Below are positions 1 to 11,100 of a stretch of 64,000 nucleotides of DNA, one piece after another. Made by a program: the position numbers and the translations under genes. A model generated the notes under the pieces. That model saw only the letters and a list, made by a program, of their open reading frames with translations, made no database searches and was not told the origin of the DNA. Positions within the stretch are counted from its first letter, which is position 1. Every line of letters starts with the position of its first letter. Source of the DNA: Colius striatus (lineage: Eukaryota > Chordata > Aves > Coliiformes > Coliidae); NCBI RefSeq assembly GCF_028858725.1, contig NC_084763.1, positions 52,522,152-52,586,151 on the forward strand. Direction: 5' to 3'.

Positions 1-1199
1 ATTGAACTCTTCATTTGCCCCTAGTTTCTGGGGATACATTGCATCTTTAAACTTTGTTCTACAATCTTATGAGTAGGCAACTTTTAAAATCCAAAGCTAG
101 TATTTTTGTGCAGTAAATTTTGAGGTTTGAAAGCCAGAATGTAGATACACACGGCAACAAGAAGAATTTATGCTATGAATACTGGTGTGCAAACCAACAG
201 ATTAAGAAAATAAGGTCGAGGGAAGAAACTGATCTCTACGAGGTTCAGTTACTCCAGCAAAACAAAGCAACTGATAAATTAACTAGCCCATGACTTTCTC
301 TGTACTTTCTCATTCTTTAGAAGACACTTTTTTTGGCTCTGTGATCAAGTGGGATGAGCATTTTTTAAGATTATCAGAATGAACAATTAAACACTCCTGT
401 TTGAGAAGGGGGAATTAAAAAGATTTCACATCAGATACTGTTGGTTAAGTTGTTATTTCCTGGCAAATGGGTTTAGGTGTCTTTTCAGAAAACAGAGCCG
501 GAGGCAGAATCATGATCCTAGTAGCCCAGTGGGCATGCATATGGGATATGGAAACACGAGTTTAAATATCAACCTAATTAATATTTAAAGAGTTCGTACA
601 AAAGGGAATGGTTTCAATACAAGAGAACACCTAGGACCACTCTATACTTTATGAGTTGGAAAATTGATAATGGTTATGTTAGTTCAAGTCTATACTCTGA
701 ATTAAGCAGAGCATATATAAAACCACATCTTAGCTATTCCCATAGAGTATCCAAGGCAGTGCAGTGATTTTGTAAATGCTGCTTAGCTGCTCCTGGGTGA
801 AATCAGGTGCACACAAGATTGGCATTGGGGCTGCTTTTTTTTTTTCTTTAATTGGAAAAACTATTTTCTGAACTTGATTCAGTTCATGGATGAGTGAAAC
901 TGTCTTTTCTTAAAGAGAAGATTCTCATAGTGAGTTATCTTCCAGGGAGAGGAAACAGATGGGCTGTTCCAAGGAGCCTGACCGTAGCGGAGAAAAGTGA
1001 TTTAGCGCTGGTAATTTGTATTGCTAAGCTATTAAGTCTCCATCTAATTTCTCATCTAGCGTACACGTTTAACGTTAATTTAAGCAAGGAAAGAACGAAA
1101 GGTCCAAGGGAAACAGCTTAAAAACCGCGTTCATATTGACAAAACGCTGGAGTGATCTCAGGGTGAAACAGGTTACAACAATCAAACCCAGCCGTAAGG
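1..1199. other. 5' flank of DNAJC1, no gene recognised
   Basis: AT-rich sequence left of the CpG island. I see no coding exon, RNA gene or clear transposon. The only promoter-like string is TATATAAAA at 714-722, with no supporting downstream transcript. A T-run sits at about 835-846. The stretch may hold distal regulatory sequence, but nothing in it can be supported from sequence alone. Confidence 0.6.
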
Positions 1200-1420
1200 A
1201 ATTAATAACCGCCGCATTCTAAAGTGAAGCCGGTGCGTGCGGGCTCCAGGCCAGCGGCGCTGCGGGAGCTGCTGTGTGCCACCGGCCCTTCCCGCCGCCG
1301 CTCCCCTCCGGCGGGCACCACACAGGAGGGACGGGTGACCCCGAGGGCGCGCCTGGTACCGGGTGCTGAGGCGGCGGCCGCCCCTCGGGACCCTGCTCCC
1401 CGCCTGAGCGAACGCTGCTC

Positions 1421-1430
1421 GGGGCGGGAG
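1421..1430 (+). promoter_or_regulatory. GC box (Sp1/KLF-type)
   Basis: GGGGCGGGAG matches the Sp1/KLF core GGGCGG in the upstream half of the CpG island. It lies about 525 bases before the start codon, so a direct role in start-site choice is uncertain. Confidence 0.45.
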
Positions 1431-1615
1431 CCGCACGGCCCGCTCCCGTCCCCCGGGCCGGGGGGCGTGTGTGGCATTGCCCTCAGGGGTTACCGCGGGT
1501 GACAGAGGCCTCGGGAAGGGCGAGGGCGCTCTGCGGCGCCGGGCGGCCCGGCCGGGCGCGCGGGGGAGGCGGCGGCAGGAAGCGGCCGGGCGGGGGAAGG
1601 GCCGCCAGGCGGCGC

Positions 1616-1629
1616 GGGGCGGGGCGGGC
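1616..1629 (+). promoter_or_regulatory. Overlapping GC boxes (Sp1/KLF-type)
   Basis: GGGGCGGGGCGGGC contains two overlapping GGGCGG cores. With the G-runs at 1588-1601 just upstream it also has G-quadruplex potential. It is the densest GC-box cluster in the island, about 330 bases before the start codon. Confidence 0.55.
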
Positions 1630-1765
1630 GCGCGAACGCCGCCGGTCGCGCGGACAGAGCTCGCGCCAGGGCCTCCCGCGCCCGCCCCGCTGCCCGCGGG
1701 CCCCGCCGTCACCCGCCCCTCCGCAGCGCCTCCACTGCGCCAGCGCCGGCCGTTGCCGGGGTACC

Positions 1766-1773
1766 CGACGTCA
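1766..1773 (+). promoter_or_regulatory. CRE/ATF-like site
   Basis: CGACGTCA matches 7 of 8 positions of the palindromic CRE TGACGTCA. On the minus strand it reads TGACGTCG. CREB, ATF and ATF6-type bZIP factors bind this core. It lies 18 bases upstream of the inverted CCAAT box. Binding is inferred. Confidence 0.45.
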
Positions 1774-1790
1774 CGGGCTGCGCGGGCGGC

Positions 1791-1796
1791 CATTGG
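1791..1796 (-). promoter_or_regulatory. Inverted CCAAT box (NF-Y-type)
   Basis: CATTGG on the plus strand is CCAATG on the minus strand, in a GC-rich TATA-less promoter about 160 bases before the start codon. That is a typical NF-Y position. The 9 bases after CCAAT on the minus strand are not followed by CCACG, so this is not a consensus ER-stress element (ERSE). Confidence 0.55.
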
Positions 1797-1954
1797 TCAG
1801 GCGGAGGGGGGGGACCCCACCCCCCGGCCCGGTGGGACTCGCTGCCGGCGGGGCCGGGCCTGTCTCCTTCCAGCTCAGTGCGTAGCTGCAGCCGGGGCGT
1901 GCGCGGCTGCAGCGGAGCCTCCCCGGCCACGTCCTCGCCGCCGCTGCCGGGGTC

Positions 1955-2119
1955 ATGGGCCGCCCGCGGCCCGCGCCGCGTCTCCGGCTGCTGCCGCTCC
2001 TGGTGCTGCTGCTTCTGCTGGCGCCCCACGCTCGCGCCTGGGACAGCGGCGACCTGGAGCTCTTCGACCTGGTGGAGGAGGTGCCGCGGAACTTCTACGA
2101 GTTCCTGGGGGTGCAGCAG
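1955..2119 (+). CDS. DNAJC1: DNAJC1 exon 1 (coding part): signal peptide, luminal N-terminus, J-domain helix I
   Basis: Codes residues 1-55 and ends in phase 0 at the consensus donor CAG|GTGAGT. The ATG at 1955 has G at -3 and G at +4, a good Kozak context. It is the first ATG after the in-frame stop TAG at 1883-1885, so the start is well supported. Residues 10-23 are a leucine-rich hydrophobic core and A26-R27-A28 fits signal peptidase. The mature start [14 protein letters not shown] is the DNAJC1 luminal signature, followed by [10 protein letters not shown], the opening of the J domain. From memory the human leader is longer and differs, so the signal peptide is the diverged part. Larger frames across this exon are CpG-island artefacts. 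Confidence 0.96.
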
Positions 2120-5100
2120 GTGAGTTGAGAGACCGATCCCCTCCTCCCGCTCGCCGTCCTCCCGTCGTGGGCCCCGAGGCGCGCCTCGCCGCCCCCTGCC
2201 CCAGTCCCTTCCTGCGGGCACGGGTCTCGCCTGTCACGCCGTCCCTGCCTCTGCCGAACATGGCTGGCAGTTTCCAAACCCCCTGCGCGGCCGCCGCCCG
2301 GCTGCTCCCCACAGCAGTGCCCCTCGCCTTCGCCCCGCCGGCCCTTGCCTTCTCGCCTGGCGCTGTCATCCGCCTCTTGCCCTGGCACGCGTGGCTGCCC
2401 GGCTCTGCCGCTGCAGTCTGGGCCTCCCCTCGTGCCCCGTCTCTCGAGGCTCGGGGCAAGGCTCCTGTCCCTTCTCCAGACTCTTTCTTTCTTCTGCAGG
2501 AGCTCTGCTCTCTTTCAAGTACTATTCTGTTTTTTTATCCTTCTGACCTCAGCATAAGTCAGCTGTCCCACTGTACCTTCGTGCGTTCCTACCGCCTGTT
2601 GCTCTTCTAAATATCTCATTTTCTTCAAATGTACCTATAGCTAGATAAAAGTGTGTCAGGGGCTTCTCGCACATCCTGTACATGTCCTTGGTATGGCTGT
2701 TTCTCATCTTTCACTGATTCTGCATAGCTGCTTGTTCCTTATCTGCTTAAGATTGTGCATCAACATGCATTGCACCTCCTGTTTTCTCTCACGCATGCCA
2801 TGTGGTAGACCTTTTGCTATGGTAACGGCTTGTAGATTGTTGTATTTGTTTACCTGCTGTCTATGTTGGTTATTGTACATGGTTTTCATCTATTAACATT
2901 TAAGATTACCTTAAAGCATTTATTATGCACCTTTGGCTAATTTTCATGCATATGTGGGCAAAATGGGAACCCATTCTCCCAACACTTATCCCGTGTTTCT
3001 TGGGGTGTGTTTTAGAAGTGTTTGCTGGTTTTGCTGCCACTTGATGTCTTCTATTTGTACCACTTGTCCTGGCCTCCACTTGATGGCTTTCCTCATCTCT
3101 AGATGCTGTGTTCTCTGTGTGTGTGTGAGATCTTGCCTGAGCACTCTCTCTGTGCATCTTTGCGATCTTCTCGTCTCTTTCTTTCAGTGTTCCTCACCTC
3201 AGTAATTAAGTATGCAATTCTTTATAATCAGTTACTTTACTCAGAGTCCTCAACAGACATTTTATTCTTTGTCTCCTGACACTACATTCTGGTGAGTGAT
3301 CTTGCTGTTTGAGTGGCTCCCCTGTTATCCTGAAGTTTATTTCCTGATGTAGTTTGTGTAGTTTTGGAGAATAGTAGCTGTATTCGCAGGTGTATTTCAT
3401 TAGGGCCTACAAAGAGAGGGGAGATGTCTGTAATGTGCAAGGACCCTGTTTTGGAAACTATCAGCTGTGGTTGTTAATAATATTTGGGAGCTTCTGTATC
3501 ACTTTAATCTCTCTCTTCTGCTTTAAGCTTCTTGTGTCAAATACTCTGGAATACCATCATGCATACAACATAACAAACACTGCTACTAAGCTTCACATTC
3601 ATGAGTTTCAAAATCTAAGTTTTAATTCCTCAAAAGCAATTTCAGTGTTGGGATACAAAATTTTGTTTGTTTCAATCAGTGATGTTCAGATCTGATCGGC
3701 AACTCTTTGTTAATATTTTTCACAGTCCTTTTTTCTAGGGCTGAATCTGTACCTCACACAGTATGTTTAGCAAAATATGATGTTACTTTTAGCAAGGACA
3801 TATTCCACTAGTTCCCACCCCTACTCTGCTTCTAGTGTTAAGGGACAACTTGAATCACTTGTAACACACGAGCAGGGAAAAGTTGGTGGAAGTGCAACAC
3901 AAATTGAACAGTTTTGTTAGTTGTAAGTATATGCTCGATACTTATAATGTTGTTATAACCAAGACTTGAAGTGTAGACGGTGTTGGATACTTTGTGCATG
4001 CAGGAGAATATACCTGTGAGTACAGTAATATACAATTACAATGTATTACAATATGTAATGTAAATGTATTACAATGTTTATTACAATCAACAAATACAGC
4101 ACTGAAGTTGAGCATCAGCAGAAGTTTGTAAACACTGGAAAGTAGTGTTTAGGTTTTGAGGTTCTTCCACATTGTATCCTTTGTTCCTGCTCCTTGCTTC
4201 TCCAGCTCTGACCTGTACCTGAAGCTCCAAACAAGATACTGTAGCAGGGTTCTGACTTGCAGTAACTCCCTAAGTAGCTGCAGCTGTTTAAGTTACCCTG
4301 TGAAGGGTAATTGGTCAAGGGCACTGCACAAATGCCAGGTGTGCTCTATCCTACTTCAACTATCCTAACACAAAGCAGCCTTTTACCATAATGTCTCTTC
4401 ATGCTATTTGCATCTTTCCTCAGGCTTTCTGCTATTTTTTGAAAAAGCTCTGTGTTTTAATGGAGCTTACTGGTTGATTTGTGTGTCACTATTGTGTTAG
4501 TTCAGATGCCTTTGACTGGAATGCTGTGATTAATTTGTAGTTCTGATCCTAGTGGCTTTATTCCCTGTGCTTAGGTGTTTTTCTTGGCATTTCAGCACAG
4601 GAGGGATAGAATATGTGTGCTTCTCTCTTATGGAGAATGTAATTTCTGCGTCTGAGGTACAGGTCCTCAGCAATGTTTGTTAACATCAAGGCTGCCAGAT
4701 TTTTTTTCCTGAATGTATCTTGTGTTTTGGAAAAATATAGGAAATTACTCCAGTGCTTCATTAAAGCATTAAAGCAGCTTAGATTTTGATGGGAGAACTG
4801 TGGTAGTGGCGGCTTGTTGAACCTCATACCCAATGTCAGAAGCTGATGTTGACCTTAACTGAGAAGGTGCTGTGGAAAGTCCTGTAGTGCTCTAGAATAC
4901 TTTGAAGCCTCTGGCTGCTGGATTTTTTTCCCGAGATTGGAGAGAAATGATGCTTTGGTGGTGGTTGTTCTTTTGTTGTGTGTCTTTGGTTGTGGGAGTA
5001 ACCATTTTGCATCTTGTCTTTTTAGGGGCTCTTGGCATTGTCAGGTAACTGTCCTGTGGCACTGTCAGGGTGTTAGGTTTCAAGCTGCTGTAGGGTTTTC

Positions 5101-8100
5101 CAAAATTTGTGACAGAGAGGGGATGATTTAATGGAATGGATTTTGGTTGTGAATAGGGAATGACAGAAGAGTGAGATTGTGACTGTCTTGGCTGCTAGAA
5201 CAACTGTCCTTAGTGCTTGACTTCAGGGAGAACTTAACTGAGCATTTATAAATGCTTACAGAATGGTTGAGGTTGCAAGGGACCTCTGGAGGTCATCTTG
5301 TTGAACCCCGGAGTGTTAGGACTAGCACCTAGATATCTGGGGTTTTTTTATACAAAGACACAATCTATCAATTTGTTAATCTGTTATATATGCTATGTTA
5401 CCATTAGATCTAAGTTTTGCAATGTTATGTCATTATTATTGCTTTTCTGAACAATTTGAGAATTACTCTACCTTCCTGTTCCTTTAGTGATTCTTAAATT
5501 GCAGATGTGATGAACTTGAATGGCTCATCTAAAACATTGCTGTTCTCACAAAGTTTGACCTAGCAGAATGTGGAGGTAAGGTAACCTTTGGCTTGAGAAA
5601 AGCTTCAATTTCCGTGTCCTTCGTGGTTACTGAAGAAAGTACTTGACAGATCAGATGTAATAATAATTTCAGTGGTCACTTCAGTATAGCCGTTTTCAAA
5701 CTGACAAGGGGATTGGGACCAAGTAGTACTCTTCTAAAAGCTCAGATGAGGCATCAGAATTAAATCAGAGGCTATGCAAACTCAGTATAAAATTGAGAAC
5801 ATCTAAATGCCAGCTTTTTGGAAAAGTTCCAGGAAGATCTGGGGAACTACAAGCTTGTATGATGGACAAACAAACAGATCAAGTTAATTATGTTATCTCT
5901 TAGTTTTCAATAACTGATACCTGCATAAATATGAAATGGTCTTGAGGAATCAACTTGGCATCAGGTGAACCTGTGGATCTCTGTGACAAAAGATGCTTTT
6001 GATTATAACTGTTTATATGACTTTAAGGGAATTACCTGCTCCTGTACACTTCTTGACATGCAGCAAGGAATGCATTACAGGCCTCTGAATATCTCTTGGA
6101 ACTTTGCGATATGATTCTTGGATATGAGCAATCTGATCAATAATTTTTTAGGGAATGTTGTTTGTGAAAAGGTGTTAAAATGTATGAGCTGTGTTGCTAG
6201 AATTGGCCTGTGCAGAGCAGTATATGTTGGATCAGTTAGGACCAAGGGATTTCTGAATAAGGCTTTGGCTTCTTCTGGTAATCAAGTAAGCGAAGAGGTT
6301 TGTATTTAAAGTTCTGCCAAGCTTGTGTATGAAAGAAAACACAAAGTTTCTCTGAGTGCCCTTTGAGGTAGTACAAGAGGCCTTGGGAGCTCAGGTTCCA
6401 GAGGGAGAGCTAACACATGGGTGGGGCTTGCGGGTCAACATTGTGGATAAACATATAACTTCTGAAAAATGTTGAGAGGGATGCTTTCTTCAGTACTGGT
6501 TTATGCCTTCCTTGTGGCACTTGAGATTTGTTTTGAACCAGATCTAATCCATTCATGTGGCTTTAGAGAATTAAGAGCATCGTATCCATGTAATTGTTAA
6601 ATGATGGGTTTGCTAGATGATGCTGCAGTACAAAGTCAGAACTACATGTACAGAACCTGATTTTGGTTCCAGAGCCTCTGAGACACTGCTATGTTAGTGA
6701 CTTCAAGAAAGTGCAAGACATGAAAACCAAGGAGTCAGATTTCTTTGGCTGCAGAAAGCCACAAGCCCTCTAGATGAGCTCAGTATGTTGGGCTAATGAA
6801 CTCCTTTCAAGGACACTGGAACAGGGGAGCTGTGTGTACCATGGCAGGCGGGAGAGACTGAGAGGATTGCCTCTGTAGAACAGAATGGTTGATGCTGAGG
6901 GGTTGGTGTCTGTGTAGTTTGCATTTCAGGGATGGGGTTTTTCTAGTGCTTGAGCCAATTCCAGGCTGACTGCATGGACTCAATGCTCATTTGTATTGAA
7001 GTGTACTATTTGTGCTCCTGGTTTTACATCTTACAGTTAAAGTCTATCCAAAAGGAATTCAGTTCATCCACTCCAGGACTGCTTCAGTGGGTATAGTAAA
7101 GAACATTGCTTTACATGTAAACTCCTGATTTACAGTAAAAATATTGAGGTAGCTTCACCTTTAAGACTATAATTTATAGTAAATGCCTGATGCTGAATTT
7201 TAACTCCTGTCATCGTCCTGTGAGGACCTTAGTAAGAATCATCCCCATGACAAATTGTGTGGCTTTCATAATATTGCACACCATTATGGGAAACTTAAGA
7301 GAATTCTCTGGTTTTTTATGTAGTCTTGTTTTATGCAAATGTATTGACTGATGACATGCAGTGTGTACATCACTGCAGTTCTAGAGCTGTGAATTCATGT
7401 TATACAAGTTCATGCACATAAATTGGTAACCTATTTTTTATAAAGAATGGCAATCTCTGAAGCCATCAGTGTTACCTTGTCTGGCACTGCTCTAGTTCTG
7501 GTGTTGAGTGGGTCACTGGTCCCCTCAAGTTGGAAGAAGCATGTGAGGGAGAGCTGCATCTATTCAAGGAATGTTCTCAAGTTCCCAGCAAGAATAGCTT
7601 ACCTTTACCCATGTACATCTTCTGTCTTCCCTGGCAGGCAAGGTGCACATAAGGATGACAGGAGGGGGAAATAAGGAGGGTAGCTCAGAAACTCAGCAGT
7701 TTTTTCTTCCCAGTGGCAATCTGGATCACACTCCAGAGACTTATTTTGGTTGCTCTTCTAATGCTTAAGGCTGTTCCTCTCTCTGCTGCATTTTGAGGTT
7801 AACATATGTGGGTGCTGTGTTACAAAATTGTAGAGGGTGAATTATCTGCAAATGTTTAGACAAAATGAGATCTAGGTTGGTAATACTGCTTCAGTCTTCC
7901 AAGTTTTGTAAGTACTTGATCTAGTAAGATCAAGCTTCACACACATGCAATTATGGCATTACTTTTTCAGATAACTGTGTCAAAACTATGAGCTGTAAGC
8001 TTTTCTTCCTTTTTGTAAGATTTTTATCTGTGTGACAACTAGGATACTCCCTGTGACCTTTCAAATTCTTGTGCTGTGAAAATGACATGAAGCCATGTAG

Positions 8101-11100
8101 CAGCTTGGTATCTCAATTACTTCAAGGAATCAAAGTTCTTGGGATGGTGATTAAACATCATGTCTAATGGTCTGTCAAGAATGTTTTCTACTTGTTCAAA
8201 ATATATTTTAAGCAAGTCTAGTACTTTCGGAAGGCATTAGATTTTAAAGCACTGTCAATTGCAACATTAGAGTTTTTAGTTGGAAAGGTGAAATACATTT
8301 AGACTTTCTTGTTCCAAATTGTTAAATATAGTTAACAACTAGGTGACCTTTATTTGGATGGCAAAACTATACATTTCTTTTAAGTGAGAGATGAGAGGAG
8401 GTTCTTCAAAATTGTTTTTAACAGTTCTTCTACTGTTCTGACAGTTACAGCCAAAAAAGAGCCCCCCAAATATAATATCAACACTGAGACAGTAATAGAC
8501 TCATTGTGCTGCTTTAAACAAAAATGGCATTAGAAAATTCAGATTTGTTTCTAGGGGCTTTAGCTGTAATCTTGGTTCATTCCATAAAAGTAGTTGTATG
8601 TTTTTTCTTAGTATATTATTGAGACATAAGTCTCCATCCCTTCATGGGTTTAAACTTCCTATTTGAGTATGTTGCTTCTAAGTTATACATAGAAGTGAGA
8701 TTTACAGCAGCTCTGGAAACTACTTGTCATAGAAAATGTAAATTATTAAAATAGTGTGAAGTCATTGTTTATGCTTTTGGATCCAAGTGAACAAAGTTGT
8801 TCTGAACTACAGAGTAATTTAATTGCTCACAAGAGTCACCATAGAGAAGCAGTTGTCATAACTGCTCAGATTTGTAACTGAGGATGTTGCAGGATATGGG
8901 TTTTCATGTTTATATTTTGGTTTTGCCTTTTTTACTAGTGCTGAACTTCCAGGTAAGATGCTGTCATTTTAGAAGTGCCTTGACATGCATCAGATATGTG
9001 TAATGTTCCCTGGTGTTTTTGTTCATAGCTGCTGCATTTTTAAATGATCAAGACATCTAGACTTGTGAAATGTGTATTGTCCATAAAATATGTTTTCTAT
9101 ATTGTTTCCTATTAAATTTCTATTTGGATGTTGTCCAAGGAAATCAGGGTTGGTTTGGTTTTTTTTTTTTTTGTTTCACTGTTGACTTCTCTCTTGAAGA
9201 CACAAAAGTGTTTCAGAATCTATCATTATAAGTAGTTTTAAAGACATTTGCTGTTAACTTTTCCTGGTGATTCATTCATACAATACTTTCCTGGTTTCTT
9301 TCAGGTTATATTTTTCTTCTTTCTTGCTGTAGAAGGATATATAACAGTAGGAAACAACTATGTTATTTCCTAAAAGTTCTATGACCTAGAATTCATTGAA
9401 GGGAGAAACCAGTTTCTTGGTGAGGACTGGTAGGTAACCTTTAAAGGTGGCCTCTGGTACTCACATAAGGCTATATGTTTTATGATTGTTTCAGATTTCA
9501 TTATCTTTGCTGAAGTTCTCATGTATATTATTCTATGATTCCATGTGCCAATGTTGGCATCTAAAACAGCTCCATAATTAATCTAACATACAGTTTTGTG
9601 AATGACTTCCCAGTGGGCTTTTTACTGCTTGATTGCTGTGGATTTTAGTCATTGTGTTTGTAAAGTTGTGTAAAGAAAAATTTGAGACAACCTTAATTTC
9701 ATTCCGTTGAATGGTAAACCTTGTATGCTCCTTCTAGAGTCATTTTGCAATTAAGATTAACACCATTTTCTAATCAGATCTAGAGCAAATGATAGCTTTA
9801 AGGGAGGTATCTATGGTGCTATTTTAAGTACTTGGTAAAATTAAAAAAAGAAAATTCAGCATATAAAATGTTCCTTAATTGGGTTGGTGCTCCTTGTGTT
9901 CTCAGCAGAGCCAGTAACAAAGAGCCTGTGGTGCTGTTACACAGCTGAGCCAGTAAGAATGAGTGTAAGTGATAACAAAGGAGTTTTCATCTATAAGAAT
10001 AGGTCTGATATTAAAATGAATAAAAGGAGGAAATTAATGTATATCTGAAATGTTTCGGTTTTGCACAGCATCCTACTGTGCTAACGAAATTCACGTGGCA
10101 TATGAAACCCTGTGGATTTGCTTTTGATTTGCTTGTTAGTGTTTGTGCTTTTGCTTAGCCATATTGCTGTGCCTATAAGGTTTGCTTTTCTCAATTTTGT
10201 GTTCCTAAACAGTAGTGTTTGTGGTTTTTATCCTGCATCTAAAATTGTTGTTTTTCCCTAAATAATGAGGAGGTCTGGGGTTTCTGGATTTCTTTTGCTT
10301 CTTGTTTGTTTGCCTATTAGCCTTGTTTGTATGTTGCTAGCTCTGTATAAAAGTGATTTGTAAACAGTTATGTGTCAGTGTGTTGTATATTACAGTTATG
10401 TGAACAACAACATAGTTTGAAAATAACACTTAAAAACAGGACTGTGTGTTACTGGGCTCTCATCTGATGGATTGCTTAAGTGTAAATTTCTTGAATGACC
10501 CAGCTCACAGGCCTTACAAACCGTTCTTCGTGTCAAGCAGTGGAATGAGAAAAAAAAATCATAAGCAGTCCCTCATCTCTACTGGATCTGAAATTCTCCT
10601 TTCTCCATGTTAGTTTGGAAAACTTGCAGAAAAAAATCAGAAGATGGGTAGGAGCTGCAAACCTTCTCTGCCTAAAGAAGAAAAGGAAAAACTAGGGGAG
10701 CCTTGCATTTTTACTGTAATCCTAAAATGCTTGTATCTCCAACACTGTAAAGAGCTTTTGCTTGTTCAAAGCAGCATTCAGTGCTGAGGAAGGGCATGAG
10801 GAAGCCTTATTACACCGATTTGGGATGAAGAGCTGCTCCTCTATGGGACAATAATTGGTTTTACCTACCTCTAAAAATATTGCAACAGAACAATGTCTTA
10901 TAACATTTCAAACCGATTTAAACTAGCGTTTATATTTAATCACCATTTCATAGTCAGTGATTCCTATAGTGTTCTTCGTGGGATATGAATGTTTGATGGG
11001 AGAGTAGAAGAGCAATATGTCATTTAAGTTTGTGACAGTTTGCAATCATATTAGTAATTGTTTTACTGGATACTGTTTAACAGTGGCTACTACAATGTTA

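Larger units (their letters stand above)
1200..2460. promoter_or_regulatory. DNAJC1: CpG island with TATA-less promoter of DNAJC1
   Basis: Composition changes sharply near 1200 from AT-rich to very GC- and CpG-rich, and fades by about 2460, inside the start of intron 1. The island covers the 5' UTR, exon 1 and the first 340 bases of intron 1, which is the usual housekeeping-promoter arrangement. No TATA box lies near the start codon. GC boxes, a CRE-like site and an inverted CCAAT box are listed separately. The plus strand has no ATG anywhere from 1201 to 1954, so no upstream ORF precedes the main start. The transcription start cannot be placed exactly; roughly 1800-1900 is inferred from the CCAAT position. 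Confidence 0.88.

Noticed and set aside
714..722. TATATAAAA, a good TATA box
   Set aside because: It is about 1.2 kb upstream of the DNAJC1 start, in AT-rich sequence, with no initiator or coding exon following it.
1182..1793. A 203-codon minus-strand open frame in the CpG island
   Set aside because: Same GC-driven effect; no recognisable domain. A divergent non-coding transcript from this promoter is possible but not supported by sequence.
1471..2610. A 379-codon open frame on the plus strand across the CpG island
   Set aside because: It lies in a different frame from the DNAJC1 exon 1 coding sequence, has no ATG at its start, is low-complexity Pro/Ala/Arg, and reads through the clear exon 1 donor. 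Stop codons are simply rare in such GC-rich sequence.
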